Assembly (NCBI RefSeq): GCF_003143555.1
Contig: NZ_CP029347.1
Coordinates: forward strand, 1,426,001-1,490,000
Origin: Saliniradius amylolyticus
GTDB lineage: Bacteria; Pseudomonadota; Gammaproteobacteria; Enterobacterales; Alteromonadaceae
DNA: 64,000 nucleotides
Direction: 5' to 3'
Shown: positions 1-8,772 of the stretch, one piece after another
How positions within the stretch are numbered: position 1 is the stretch's first letter
Layout of the letters: each line of letters opens with the position of its first letter
Program-made: the position numbers and the translations under genes
The notes under the pieces: generated by a model
Databases searched by the model: none
What the model saw: only the letters and a program-made list of their open reading frames with translations
Told to the model about the DNA's origin: nothing

Positions 1-298
1 TGTGCGTTTTCGTATCTCTTACGTTGCATCGCCGGCTCATGCTCTGAGAATGCTGCAAAAGGGACGAGGTGATGCCTACCTGGATATTGACTTGCGTTTA
101 CAGTACCACCTGAGGCAGTTAAACATGCGCGCCAATGATTATGTGATCCAGTCACTCAGCCATTTGATCCCGACCATACAAATGTACCTGATGTACGATG
201 GGCACCTTCCGGAAGAGGCCCAGCATTGGTTGGAGTACCGCTTGGCTGAATTAGCGCAAACGGGCGAACTGAAACGTATTGTCGACACCTATCGTTAG
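1..298 (+). CDS. Periplasmic solute-binding protein, C-terminal fragment
   Basis: The gene enters from the left edge with no start codon; 98 codons remain before a TAG stop. The fragment looks like the last third of a family 3 solute-binding protein (SBP_bac_3, the polar amino acid type): a short segment on duration or repetition of a signal, a GDAYLDID stretch resembling the lobe I/II hinge, and a closing amphipathic helix ending in LKRIVDTYR, which is typical of this family's C-terminus. In marine gammaproteobacteria many such proteins are orphan sensors or secreted proteins rather than transporter parts, and no permease or ATPase gene follows. The ligand cannot be inferred. It is followed, in convergent orientation, by bioA 14 bases away. 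Confidence 0.6.
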   Translation, partial: VRFRISYVASPAHALRMLQKGRGDAYLDIDLRLQYHLRQLNMRANDYVIQSLSHLIPTIQMYLMYDGHLPEEAQHWLEYRLAELAQTGELKRIVDTYR

Positions 299-312
299 TT
301 GACCGCTTTTGA

Positions 313-1575
313 CTAATTGAGCGCTGAGCCAATCGCTTGAGTTAGCTGGCGCAACTCATCGGGCTGGATGATATAGGGGGGCATTATATACACCAGCTTG
401 CCAAACGGACGGATCCAGACCCCGGCGTCTACAAAATGGCGTTGAATGCTCGCCACATCCACCGGTTTATGAGCTTCCACCACACCAATGGCACCTAAAA
501 CCCGCACATCGGCCACGGCTTCTAACTCTGCAAGAGGCGCTAATTCTTGCTGTAATTGTTGTTCGATATTGGCGACCTGCTGATGCCAGTGGCCCTGCTG
601 AATCAGTGAAAGGCTCGCGTCAGCCACTGCACAGGCTAAAGGGTTGCCCATATAAGTGGGGCCGTGCATAAACACACCGGGCTCGCCCTGGCACACGCCC
701 ATCGCCACATCCTCGCTGCACAAGGTGGCGGCCATGGTCATGTAGCCGCCCGTTAATGCCTTACCCACGCACAGGATATCCGGGCTGATATCGGCGTGTT
801 CGCACGCAAACAACTTGCCGGTACGGCCAAAGCCGGTAGCGATTTCATCGGCGATCAACAACACGCCGTATTCGTCACACAACTGGCGGGCTCGCTGTAA
901 ATAATTGGGATGATAAATGCGCATGCCGCCAGCGCCTTGTACCACGGGCTCCAGGATCATAGCGGCAATTTCGTGGTGGTGCTGCTCCAACAGTTCGATC
1001 AGCGGTGCCATTTCATCTTCGTTCCAAAGCTGGTCAAAGAGCGTCTGAGGGGCGGGGGCAAAAATCTGCTTGGGCAGGACATTGCTGAACAGCGAATGCA
1101 TGCCGTTGACCGGATCGCACACCGACATCGCGCCAAAGGTATCGCCGTGATAACCGTTACGAGGGGTCAGAAACTTATGTTTTTGCTGATTGCCCTGACA
1201 GGCCCAATATTGCAAGGCCATCTTCATGGCCACTTCCACTGCCACCGAGCCTGAATCGGCCAAAAACACCCGTTCTAATCCGTCCGGGGCCATATCGATC
1301 AGCTTCTTACTCACCTCGATAGCGGGCTGGTGGGTCAGGCCACCAAACATGACATGGGCCATATTGTCGGTTTGTTCATGAACGGCGCTATTCAGAGCCG
1401 GGTGGTTGTAACCGTGGATGGCTGCCCACCAGGACGCCATGCCATCGATCAGCTTGCGGCCGTCGTCCAACTCTATCCTGACACCTTCAGCCCGTTTCAC
1501 CGGGTAACAAGGCAATGGATTCAAGGCTGAGGTATAAGGGTGCCAAATGTGCTGCTGATCGAAAGAAGTATCCAT
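313..1575 (-). CDS. bioA: Adenosylmethionine-8-amino-7-oxononanoate aminotransferase
   Basis: BioA transfers an amino group from S-adenosylmethionine to KAPA, giving DAPA, the third step of biotin ring assembly in the cytoplasm. The 420-residue protein starts with the family's HIWHPYTS motif (residues 10-17), has the cofactor-binding aspartate in [10 protein letters not shown] (Asp243) and the PLP Schiff-base lysine in GKALTGG (Lys272). Length matches E. coli BioA (429). It is transcribed away from bioBFCD across a shared control region, as in enterobacteria. The chosen ATG leaves only 17 bases to the nearer BirA half-site, so repression of both directions by one operator is plausible. No strong SD is visible before the start. 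Confidence 0.97.
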   Translation of the reverse strand: MDTSFDQQHIWHPYTSALNPLPCYPVKRAEGVRIELDDGRKLIDGMASWWAAIHGYNHPALNSAVHEQTDNMAHVMFGGLTHQPAIEVSKKLIDMAPDGLERVFLADSGSVAVEVAMKMALQYWACQGNQQKHKFLTPRNGYHGDTFGAMSVCDPVNGMHSLFSNVLPKQIFAPAPQTLFDQLWNEDEMAPLIELLEQHHHEIAAMILEPVVQGAGGMRIYHPNYLQRARQLCDEYGVLLIADEIATGFGRTGKLFACEHADISPDILCVGKALTGGYMTMAATLCSEDVAMGVCQGEPGVFMHGPTYMGNPLACAVADASLSLIQQGHWHQQVANIEQQLQQELAPLAELEAVADVRVLGAIGVVEAHKPVDVASIQRHFVDAGVWIRPFGKLVYIMPPYIIQPDELRQLTQAIGSALN

Positions 1576-1592
1576 GGTTAAAATATCACCAG

Positions 1593-1625
1593 ATGTAAAG
1601 TGTGGTAAATGAAATCGGTTGACAA
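1593..1625. promoter_or_regulatory. BirA-type biotin operator between bioA and bioB
   Basis: Two half-sites, ATGTAAAGT (1593-1601) and GGTTGACAA (1617-1625), are separated by exactly 15 bases. They match the known proteobacterial BirA operator TTGTAAACC-N14/15-GGTTTACAA: the right half differs at one position and the left half at three. The right half overlaps the bioB -35 box. This position fits repression by the BirA-biotinyl-AMP dimer. The match was made by eye; birA itself is not in the window. Confidence 0.75.
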
Positions 1626-1646
1626 CTTAAGGTCGGCGCTTAGACT
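1619..1646 (+). promoter_or_regulatory. Predicted bioB promoter
   Basis: A consensus -35 TTGACA (1619-1624) and a -10 TAGACT (1641-1646) are 16 bases apart, 33 bases ahead of the bioB ATG. The -35 lies inside the right BirA half-site. The SD AAAGGA precedes the ATG at the usual distance. Confidence 0.55.
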
Positions 1647-1679
1647 ACTCGAGCATATTACCCCTGTAAAGGAAGCGCT

Positions 1680-2723
1680 ATGTCTGCTGAAGAAATCCGT
1701 CACGACTGGACTCTGGATGAAGTGAATGCCTTATTCGCTTTGCCCTTTAACGATCTCTTATTCCGCGCCCAGCAAGTTCACCGCGAGCATTTTAACCCGA
1801 ACGAGGTTCAGGTCAGTACCTTGCTGTCTATAAAAACCGGCGCCTGCCCGGAGGACTGTAAATACTGTCCGCAGAGCGCGCGTTATGACACTGGTCTGGA
1901 AAAAGAGCGTTTGATGGAAGTGGAGAAAGTGTTACAGCGGGCTAAGGAAGCCAAGCAAGCCGGCTCTACGCGCTTTTGCATGGGGGCGGCCTGGCGTAAC
2001 CCGAAAGACCGCGATATGCCTTATATCATCGAGATGGTTCAGGGGGTCAAAGATCTGGGGCTGGAGACCTGTATGACGCTGGGTATGCTGACCCGCGAGC
2101 AGGCTATGATGCTCAAAGATGCCGGTTTGGACTATTACAATCATAACCTGGATACTTCTCCCGAATACTACGGTGAGATTATTACCACCCGAACGTATCA
2201 GGATCGTCTGGATACCTTGGAAAATGTGCGTGCAGCGGGCATGAATGTGTGCTCAGGCGGCATCGTGGGCATGGGCGAAAATGCTAATGACCGCTCTGGT
2301 CTGCTAATGCAACTGGCCAACCTGCCTGAGCAGCCCGAGAGTGTACCGATCAACATGCTGGTCAAAGTGGAAGGCACGCCGGTGGATCACCTTGAGGATA
2401 TGGAGCCCTTTGAATTTGTGCGCACCATTGCCGTGGCCCGGATCATGATGCCGAAAAGTTATGTACGTCTGTCGGCAGGCCGGGAAGAGATGAATGAGCA
2501 GATGCAGGCGCTGTGCTTCCTGGCCGGCGCTAACTCGGTATTCTATGGCTGTAAGCTGCTGACGACCTCCAACCCGGACGAAGACTCGGATGTGCAGCTG
2601 TTTAAGAAGCTGGGCATCAACACCGAGCGCGGCCGGGATTATTCCGATGAAGCTCATGAATCGGTGCTGCGTGATGCGGTGGCCGAGAAAGAGTCCGAAG
2701 CGCTGTTTTACGACGCGTCCTAA
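1680..2723 (+). CDS. bioB: Biotin synthase (radical SAM)
   Basis: BioB inserts sulfur into dethiobiotin to close the thiophane ring, the last step of biotin synthesis. The radical-SAM cluster cysteines are in CPEDCKYC (Cys56, Cys60, Cys63). Further family marks are YNHNLDTS and the GGIVGMGE segment that contacts SAM; the auxiliary [2Fe-2S] cluster ligands (for example the Cys in RFCMGAAW and ETCMTLGML) are present. Length is 347 residues, as usual. The ATG has an AAAGGA SD. bioF starts on the very next base after its TAA stop, so the two are translated as one unit. Confidence 0.98.
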   Translation: MSAEEIRHDWTLDEVNALFALPFNDLLFRAQQVHREHFNPNEVQVSTLLSIKTGACPEDCKYCPQSARYDTGLEKERLMEVEKVLQRAKEAKQAGSTRFCMGAAWRNPKDRDMPYIIEMVQGVKDLGLETCMTLGMLTREQAMMLKDAGLDYYNHNLDTSPEYYGEIITTRTYQDRLDTLENVRAAGMNVCSGGIVGMGENANDRSGLLMQLANLPEQPESVPINMLVKVEGTPVDHLEDMEPFEFVRTIAVARIMMPKSYVRLSAGREEMNEQMQALCFLAGANSVFYGCKLLTTSNPDEDSDVQLFKKLGINTERGRDYSDEAHESVLRDAVAEKESEALFYDAS

Positions 2724-3887
2724 ATGGGCTTTTCCCGTTTACAGGCCGAGTTGGACGCGCGGCACGAGGCGGCGCTATTGCGTCGCCGCCGGGTGATAGA
2801 GCCGGTAGACGGACGCACGGTTAAATTGGATGGCCGGGCCTACCTGAATTTTTCCGGCAACGACTATCTGGGCCTGGCGCACAGCGATGAGCTTAAAGCC
2901 GTGGCGGTGCAGGCCGCCGAGCGGGTGGGGGCAGGCAGCAGCGCCTCACCGTTGGTGACCGGCTTTACCGTGGAGCATGCCAGGCTGGAAGCCTTTTTAT
3001 GTGAGCGGCTGGGCTATCGACGAGCGTTACTCTTTAACGCAGGTTTCAGTGCCAATCACAGCCTGATCCACACCCTGATGAAAGACGGCGGCACCATTTT
3101 GGCCGACCGCCTCAGCCACGCCTCTATGCTTGATGGTGCTACCCATACCAAAGCGAGGTTGATGCGTTTTCGCCATAATGACAGTGAGCATCTGGCACAA
3201 CTGATGACTAAGGCTAAGGGCGATACTCTGGTGATCTCCGAAGGCGTTTTCAGTATGGACGGTGACAGAGCGCCTCTGGCCGAGTTAGCACAAACGGCCA
3301 CCGCCAATAACAGCCTGCTGATGCTCGACGACGCTCATGGCTTTGGCATATCCGGCGAGACGGGCTTTGGCAGTGTGGCTGCATCTGGTTTGGATGCGAC
3401 TCAGGTGCCTTTGCTAATGGCTACTTTTGGCAAAGCGGTGGGTACCAGCGGTGCGTTTGTTGCCTGTGACGAATTGTTGTTCGAATATTTGCTGAATTTT
3501 GCCCGCGACTATATCTACAGCACCGCCATGTCGCCGCTGATGGCGGCGGTAACACTGGGCGCTTTGCAATTGATGGAACATCAGAGCTGGCGGCGCGACA
3601 GACTTAATAACAATATCGCCCTGTTTCGTCATCTGGCCCAGCGCGCCGGACTGCCGCTGAGCGAGTCACAGACCGCTATTCAGCCCATTATCCTCGGGGA
3701 TGCGGCAAAGACACTGGCGATGAGCCAGAAGTTGGAGCGAGACGGCGTGATGGCTGTCGCCATTCGTCCGCCCACGGTACCCGTGGATTCGGCCCGTATC
3801 CGTATTACTCTTAGCGCAGCTCACCAGGATCAGGATATTCAGCAGTTGGTGACTTTAATGGAGCAAGCTTTTGCAAAGCCTGATTGA
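2724..3887 (+). CDS. bioF: 8-amino-7-oxononanoate synthase
   Basis: BioF condenses pimeloyl-ACP with alanine to KAPA, releasing CO2. This alpha-oxoamine synthase has the fold-type I PLP marks: GNDYLGLA near residue 45, the LDDAHG motif (Asp202, Asp203, His205) and the catalytic lysine in ATFGKAVG (Lys237). Length (387) is normal. The ATG abuts the bioB stop with no gap, and the 3' end overlaps bioC by 17 bases, which implies translational coupling through the operon. Confidence 0.97.
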   Translation: MGFSRLQAELDARHEAALLRRRRVIEPVDGRTVKLDGRAYLNFSGNDYLGLAHSDELKAVAVQAAERVGAGSSASPLVTGFTVEHARLEAFLCERLGYRRALLFNAGFSANHSLIHTLMKDGGTILADRLSHASMLDGATHTKARLMRFRHNDSEHLAQLMTKAKGDTLVISEGVFSMDGDRAPLAELAQTATANNSLLMLDDAHGFGISGETGFGSVAASGLDATQVPLLMATFGKAVGTSGAFVACDELLFEYLLNFARDYIYSTAMSPLMAAVTLGALQLMEHQSWRRDRLNNNIALFRHLAQRAGLPLSESQTAIQPIILGDAAKTLAMSQKLERDGVMAVAIRPPTVPVDSARIRITLSAAHQDQDIQQLVTLMEQAFAKPD

Positions 3888-4644
3888 GCCGGATATTAAA
3901 CACAGTATCGCCCGGCAGTTCAGTCGTGCGGCGGCGGATTATGATAAAGCCGCCGAGGTACAACGCCGGATCGCCGACGATGCCGTAAGCCGACTGCCAG
4001 CCTCGGCAAACCGGTTGTTGGATATTGGCTGCGGCCCGGGCCGGATAACAGTGGGCTTACAGGGGCGTGCCAATCAGGTGCTGGGATTGGATTTGGCCTT
4101 TGGCATGCTGCAGGCGGCGCAGCACAATGCGCAAGACGTTACCTGGATGCAGGGTGATGCCGATGCGTTGCCGCTTCGCTCTGAAAGCGTGGATGTGGTG
4201 TTTTCCTCCATGGCACTGCAGTGGTGTGACCCCTTAAGCCTGTCTTTAGATGAAATATACCGGGTGCTTCAGCCTCAGGGCCGGGCAGTGCTTACCCTGA
4301 TGGTGGATGGCTCTTTTTATCAGCTTAACGATTGCTGGCAGAAGGTGGATAAACACCAGCATGTCAATCGCTTTGCCGATCCGGGCAAGGTGATTCAGGC
4401 TGCTACAGAAGCCGGGTTTACCGTGCAGAGCCACCAACAGGATTATTTGACGTATCACGCAAGCGTTCGCCAGTTACTGGGCTCCATTAAGGCTATCGGT
4501 GCCAATGTGGTGATCCAGCGCCAGTCCGGGTATTTGGGGCGCCACACCTTAAAGAATATTGAGGGGCAATACCTAGAGCACTATGGCTGCGAACACGGGT
4601 TGCCGCTGACTTATCGAATTTTGACTTTGGAACTGAGTAAATGA
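3871..4644 (+). CDS. bioC: Malonyl-ACP O-methyltransferase
   Basis: BioC methylates malonyl-ACP so that fatty acid synthase can build the pimeloyl chain. The frame has a class I SAM-methyltransferase core with motif I LDIGCGPGRI (about residues 47-56), a GDADALPL acidic loop and the FSSMALQWC segment typical of BioC. A TTG start at 3871 is the best choice: GGAG lies seven bases upstream inside bioF, and no in-frame ATG occurs near the N-terminus. It ends in an ATGA overlap with bioD. The partner esterase bioH, needed to release pimeloyl-ACP, is not in this cluster, as in E. coli where it is elsewhere. Confidence 0.95.
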   Translation: MQSLIEPDIKHSIARQFSRAAADYDKAAEVQRRIADDAVSRLPASANRLLDIGCGPGRITVGLQGRANQVLGLDLAFGMLQAAQHNAQDVTWMQGDADALPLRSESVDVVFSSMALQWCDPLSLSLDEIYRVLQPQGRAVLTLMVDGSFYQLNDCWQKVDKHQHVNRFADPGKVIQAATEAGFTVQSHQQDYLTYHASVRQLLGSIKAIGANVVIQRQSGYLGRHTLKNIEGQYLEHYGCEHGLPLTYRILTLELSK

Positions 4645-5312
4645 AAAAGTTGTTTGTAACGGGAACAGACACGGATGTGGGTAAAACCTTTGCGACTTCC
4701 GCGATTTTAAACCAGCTTAAACAGCGCCGTTTCAGTACCGCTGGGTTTAAGCCCGTAGCAGCGGGTTGTAATAATTTGGGGGGCGCCCTGCGTAACGATG
4801 ATGCGTTGCTACTGCAAAGGGAAAGTACGGTAGAGCTGACATATGAACAGGTCAACCCCTGCGCCTATGAGCAACCCATCGCGCCGCACATTGCGGCTGA
4901 AAGCTTGGGCCAACGGATTGATTTAGACCCGTTAAACCAAGCGGTGAGCAATATTGAGCGGATGCAGCCGGACTATCTGGTGGCAGAAGGTGCGGGAGGC
5001 TGGCGTTTGCCGCTTACAGACGGGATTTACCTGAGTGATTTTGTTAAACAGCAGCAGATGCAGGTAATCATGGTAGTGGGCCTGCGGCTGGGATGTTTGA
5101 ACCATGCCTTGCTGACCGCCGAAGCCATTCAAAATGATGGTCTTAAACTGGTGGGCTGGATTGCCAATCAGGTGGACTGGCAGATGCCCTATGCCGACGA
5201 CAACCTCAACTATTTACATAAGAGTATCCAGGCCCCTTTTCTGGGCAAAATACCGCGCTTATCCGGCCCGGCAGAAGCATTTAAGTATCTGGATCTGACG
5301 CCCATTCTTTAA
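4641..5312 (+). CDS. bioD: Dethiobiotin synthetase
   Basis: BioD closes the ureido ring of DAPA with CO2 and ATP. A P-loop GTDTDVGKT occupies residues 8-16, followed by FKPVAAG with the catalytic lysine and the VAEGAGGW motif around residue 114. The start overlaps the bioC stop by four bases (ATGA). Length (223) is normal. It is the last gene of bioBFCD. I saw no clear terminator after it in the 131-base gap before htpX. Confidence 0.96.
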   Translation: MKKLFVTGTDTDVGKTFATSAILNQLKQRRFSTAGFKPVAAGCNNLGGALRNDDALLLQRESTVELTYEQVNPCAYEQPIAPHIAAESLGQRIDLDPLNQAVSNIERMQPDYLVAEGAGGWRLPLTDGIYLSDFVKQQQMQVIMVVGLRLGCLNHALLTAEAIQNDGLKLVGWIANQVDWQMPYADDNLNYLHKSIQAPFLGKIPRLSGPAEAFKYLDLTPIL

Positions 5313-5443
5313 GTGGGTGGATAGCAAGTGGACTGTTGTCATAAATGTTCACACTTTGTCTATTGGAAAGCGATGACTGTGACACTACATTAATGACGGT
5401 AATGAAACGTCTATACGCATTGGTATAACTGGAGTATGTAACC

Positions 5444-6316
5444 ATGAAGCGAGTGCTGCTGTTTTTGGCAACCAATTTGGCCGTTGTGCTGGTACTGGGT
5501 GTGGTGATGAACATTGTGTTCGCGGCCACGGGAACATCCATGCAAAGCTACGGTGGTTTGCTGATCTTTGCCAGCGTGTTTGGTTTTGGCGGGGCCTTTA
5601 TATCTCTGTGGCTGTCAAAGTGGATGGCCAAACGCTCGGTAGGGGCCTATGTCATCGAGCAGCCGCGCTCGGAAACCGAGCGCTGGCTCGTGGATACCGT
5701 GGCCCGTCAGGCTAAACAGGCCGGAATTGGCATGCCGGAAGTGGCGATGTACCGCTCGGCAGATATGAATGCCTTCGCTACCGGAGCCAGTCGCAATAAT
5801 GCCCTGGTCGCTGTGTCCACCGGGCTTATGGAGAGTATGAGTCGGGACGAGGTCGAGGCGGTGCTGGCCCATGAAGTCAGCCATATTGCCAATGGCGATA
5901 TGGTGACCATGACTTTACTGCAGGGCATCTTAAATACCTTTGTGATCTTCCTGGCCCGAGTGGTGGCCAATGTGATTTCGAGTGCTATGCGCGGTAACAA
6001 CGAGCAGGGTGGCGGCATGGGCTTTTTTGCCTATATGGCGACAGTGTTTGTGCTTGAGATGGTGTTTGGGTTGATTGCCAGTATCATCGTGATGGCTTTC
6101 AGTCGCTTCCGGGAGTATCGGGCCGATGCCGGCTCGGCGAACCTGGTGGGCAAACAGAAGATGATAGCAGCACTTGAGCGGCTAAAACTCAGTCAGGAAT
6201 CTAAGTTGGACGGTACCCTGGCGGCCTTTGGCATTCGCGGACGGCACAGTGTCAGTGAACTGTTCTTAAGCCATCCCCCGCTGGAAAAGCGCATTAACGC
6301 CTTGCGCCAGGGGTAA
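5444..6316 (+). CDS. htpX: Membrane protease HtpX
   Basis: HtpX is an inner-membrane M48 zinc metalloprotease that degrades misfolded membrane proteins together with FtsH. Two membrane segments lie at about residues 5-27 and 37-57, then the zinc motif HEVSH (143-147), two more hydrophobic segments (about 157-178 and 195-217) and the third ligand glutamate in FREYRADAG. Length (290) matches E. coli HtpX (293). A possible -10 TATAAC lies at 5424-5429, but I found no convincing CpxR or sigma-32 site upstream. The gene has its own promoter region and does not belong to the bio operon by spacing. Confidence 0.96.
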   Translation: MKRVLLFLATNLAVVLVLGVVMNIVFAATGTSMQSYGGLLIFASVFGFGGAFISLWLSKWMAKRSVGAYVIEQPRSETERWLVDTVARQAKQAGIGMPEVAMYRSADMNAFATGASRNNALVAVSTGLMESMSRDEVEAVLAHEVSHIANGDMVTMTLLQGILNTFVIFLARVVANVISSAMRGNNEQGGGMGFFAYMATVFVLEMVFGLIASIIVMAFSRFREYRADAGSANLVGKQKMIAALERLKLSQESKLDGTLAAFGIRGRHSVSELFLSHPPLEKRINALRQG

Positions 6317-6327
6317 GTGACTGTGTT

Positions 6328-6479
6328 GACTGGGGAAGCCAGTCTGACATAGTACCGTTTATCAAGATAGCTGGTTGGGCTTAGGGGCATTGTGAGCAGA
6401 CCCTCTGCAGCAAGGCTGCTGGACAGGCACCCCAGGGACGGTCTCACGGCGAGTCTGCCAATAATGACCTCTAATGCCC
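6328..6479 (+). other. Foldable leader region before the phosphatase-btuCD operon
   Basis: The 215-base gap after htpX has several complementary segments. GACTGG (6328-6333) pairs with CCAGTC (6339-6344) around a GGAAG loop. GGGCATT (6385-6391) pairs with AATGCCC (6473-6479). Inside, GTGA and GACC (6392-6402) pair with GGTC and TCAC (6440-6447), and GCAGC (6407-6411) with GCTGC (6415-6419). Together they would make a closed multi-branched fold ending about 50 bases before the next start. No energy or covariance was computed. I could not match it to the cobalamin riboswitch consensus, although transporter genes of BtuC/BtuD type follow. It may be only an untranslated leader. Confidence 0.35.
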
Positions 6480-6531
6480 AGTTTATTAATAGTTGCATCA
6501 GGCAATAAGACGTCTTGTTTAAAGGAGCACT

Positions 6532-6999
6532 ATGCCAACACCCACCTCTGTATTATTTGTCTGCCTGGGCAATATCTGCCGTTCACCCACGGCTCATGCG
6601 GTTATGCGCGCCAGAGCTAAACAGACTGGTGTGGAACTGACCATCGATTCGGCGGGCACCGCCGCCTATCATGTGGGCAAAGCACCGGACCCGCGAACTC
6701 AAAGGGCCGCGTTGGATAGAGGTTATCCTTGTGATGATCTGCGCGCTCGTCGGGTGGATGATAGCGACTTTGAGCGTTTTGACTGGATACTGGCCATGGA
6801 CGAAGACAACCTGGCTGACCTGCAGGCACGCTGTCCCGACGAACATCAGCATAAAGTGCGTCTGTTTTTAAGTTTTACCGATTTGTCTGATCCTATCGTT
6901 CCGGATCCGTACTATGGCGGGCAGGGCGGTTTTGAAGAGGTATTGGACCGGGTTGAAGCCGGTGTGGACGCCTTGTTGACTCATTTATCGCGCCAATGA
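6532..6999 (+). CDS. Low-molecular-weight phosphotyrosine phosphatase family protein
   Basis: The N-terminal phosphate-binding loop CLGNICRS (Cys11 to Ser18, pattern CX5RS) and the general-acid loop VPDPYYGG mark the LMW-PTP family; 155 residues is normal. Known members dephosphorylate phosphotyrosine, or arsenate in the related arsenate reductases. The DPYY signature favours phosphatase activity. The SD AAAGGAG precedes the ATG. Its TGA overlaps the ATG of the following permease gene. In B12 synthesis some phosphatases of other families act on cobalamin precursors, so a role tied to corrinoids is conceivable here, but only by context. It is not the Wzb type, since no capsule kinase or export genes are near. 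Confidence 0.9.
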   Translation: MPTPTSVLFVCLGNICRSPTAHAVMRARAKQTGVELTIDSAGTAAYHVGKAPDPRTQRAALDRGYPCDDLRARRVDDSDFERFDWILAMDEDNLADLQARCPDEHQHKVRLFLSFTDLSDPIVPDPYYGGQGGFEEVLDRVEAGVDALLTHLSRQ

Positions 7000-7940
7000 G
7001 CCACCGTACTAAGTTGCTGGTGCTCACGGCGCTGTTGTTTGGGCTGAGCCTGTGGGTGTTGCTGCACGGACTCCCCGGTGACGATGGCGCGCAGCAACAG
7101 ATCCTCTGGCAGTTGCGGCTGCCTCTCGTGTTAACCGCCTGGACTGTCGGTGCTGGGCTTGCTGTCAGCGCTGCCTTGCTACAGGTTTTGTTAAAAAATC
7201 CTCTGGCCGATCCCGGTATTATCGGTATCAGTAGCGGTGCCAGCTTATTTGCAGCGCTGTTTCTGTTAACCGGTTTCGGCGCGAGCTGGGTTTACGGCCT
7301 GCCGGTGTTTGCCTTTATCGGGGCCATGCTCACCACCTTGCTGATTTATTTTATTAGCAAACGATTAAGCTTTTATGCGGCTAATACAGTGATTCTCGCG
7401 GGGATTGCTGTGTCGACCTTAGCCGGTGGTATTATTGCCTGGCTTTACTTTTTCAGCGATGCCCAGTCGCTGCGTAATTTGACCTTCTGGCTGCTTGGGA
7501 GTTTGCATCAGGCTGACTTGACCCTCGCATTGATCACGCTGCCGGTGGCGTTAGTCTTATTGGCCTATGTGACGACGCAATCCAGTGCGTTAAACTGGCT
7601 CTATCTGGGCCACAGCGCTGCCCAGCTCAGAGGCCTGGATATGGGACGTTTTTATCCGCGCATTTTATTAGTCAGCGCCATGCTGGTAGGTATAGCCGTG
7701 TCACTGGCAGGCTCCATTGCCTTTGTGGGGCTGCTGGTGCCACACCTTCTCAGGTTGTGCTGGGGCCATGATAACCGTCTTATTCTACCGGCGTCGGCAT
7801 TGACCGGTGCGATTTTAATGCTGATCGTGATTCTGGCGTCTCGTGCCTTCGGCGGCGTCGCGGTGCCGGTGTCCATGCTGACCGCGACGGTAGGAGGCCC
7901 CTTGTTTCTTTACATCATTATTCGTCAGGTGGGCCGTTGA
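6996..7940 (+). CDS. btuC: FecCD/BtuC-family ABC transporter permease
   Basis: This inner-membrane permease of the vitamin B12 / iron-siderophore importer family has about ten hydrophobic segments in 314 residues. Family marks are RLPLVLTAWTVGAGLAVS, NPLADPGIIGISSGAS near residues 68-84 and the cytoplasmic coupling region GLVEFVGL-like SIAFVGLLVPHLLR. The short length and the ATPase partner resemble BtuC. It overlaps the phosphatase gene by ATGA and the ATPase gene by TGATG. No substrate-binding protein (btuF) or TonB receptor (btuB) gene is in the window. Cobalamin is therefore the likeliest but not a proven substrate; a siderophore is the alternative. Confidence 0.85.
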   Translation: MSHRTKLLVLTALLFGLSLWVLLHGLPGDDGAQQQILWQLRLPLVLTAWTVGAGLAVSAALLQVLLKNPLADPGIIGISSGASLFAALFLLTGFGASWVYGLPVFAFIGAMLTTLLIYFISKRLSFYAANTVILAGIAVSTLAGGIIAWLYFFSDAQSLRNLTFWLLGSLHQADLTLALITLPVALVLLAYVTTQSSALNWLYLGHSAAQLRGLDMGRFYPRILLVSAMLVGIAVSLAGSIAFVGLLVPHLLRLCWGHDNRLILPASALTGAILMLIVILASRAFGGVAVPVSMLTATVGGPLFLYIIIRQVGR

Positions 7941-8680
7941 TGATTCGTCTGCAAGCAGTAACGGTCACAGGGCGATTGCAGGATATCAGTCTGAATCTGA
8001 CGTCCGGCCAGTGCGTGCATTTAATCGGTGCAAACGGGGCGGGAAAATCAAGCCTGTTAACGGTCCTGGCGGGGTTGCTGGATATCGATTCCGGTCAATA
8101 TCTGTTACTGAATAACGCGATTAATACCTACCAGCCAGCAGAGCTAGCGTATTACCGCACGTTCCTGGAACAGGATTATCACTGCGCGTTTCCGTTGACG
8201 GTGGCGGAGCTGTTGGATTATTACAGCGGGGGGAGCCACATTGATGACTCTTTGGCCGCAGCGCTGGAAATTAGCGCTTTTTACCACCGGCCATTAACCG
8301 CGTTATCCGGCGGAGAACTGCAGCGGGTGCATTTGGCGCGAGTATTGCTGCAGCTTTGGCCGCAGATAGAACACGGCCAGGCTTTGCTCCTGCTGGACGA
8401 GCCTTTACAGGGACTGGATTATCGTCATCAACATCAGTTGCTTACGTTGTTAAACGCGCTGGCTATCAAAGGCAATCTGGTGGTGATGTCCAGTCATGAT
8501 TTGACCATGAGTTTTGACTACGCCGACCGTCTGGTTTTGTTGAAAAACCAACGGTTGCTGGCCTGTGACACGGTGGGAGAGTTGGTGGAGTCAACTCGTC
8601 TGGCAGAGACACTGGATTGTCGGGTTCACTGGTTATATGACTCAAACGGTCGTTGTGCAGTGCGCACCGAGCCTGATTGA
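7940..8680 (+). CDS. btuD: BtuD-like ABC transporter ATPase
   Basis: The ATP-binding subunit energises the preceding permease. Walker A GANGAGKSS, signature LSGGELQR, Walker B LLLLDEP, and the H-loop in MSSHDL are intact. The Q-loop is represented by FLEQDY, as in BtuD. The ATG at 7940 forms a TGATG junction with the permease stop; a TTG one codon earlier is possible but less likely. Length (246) matches BtuD. In E. coli btuC, btuE and btuD lie beside ihfA; here the pair lies beside the DAHP synthase-ppsR-ppsA block, part of the same old neighbourhood. Confidence 0.87.
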   Translation: MIRLQAVTVTGRLQDISLNLTSGQCVHLIGANGAGKSSLLTVLAGLLDIDSGQYLLLNNAINTYQPAELAYYRTFLEQDYHCAFPLTVAELLDYYSGGSHIDDSLAAALEISAFYHRPLTALSGGELQRVHLARVLLQLWPQIEHGQALLLLDEPLQGLDYRHQHQLLTLLNALAIKGNLVVMSSHDLTMSFDYADRLVLLKNQRLLACDTVGELVESTRLAETLDCRVHWLYDSNGRCAVRTEPD

Positions 8681-8772
8681 ATGAGTTAGATGCATTTCGC
8701 ATTGAAATATTCTTACAGAGGTCGTAAGTTGTCGGGTCTGTAACTAGTTGAAGCATTAATAAAGGAAACTTC

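Noticed and set aside
5313-5443. Sigma-32 or CpxR control of htpX
   Set aside because: TGAAAC and GCATT words are present, but spacing does not fit either consensus.
6317-6531. Cobalamin riboswitch before btuCD
   Set aside because: GGGGAAGCCAGT resembles part of a B12 element, but the core box and the other conserved segments are missing or out of order. Kept only as an unnamed structured region.
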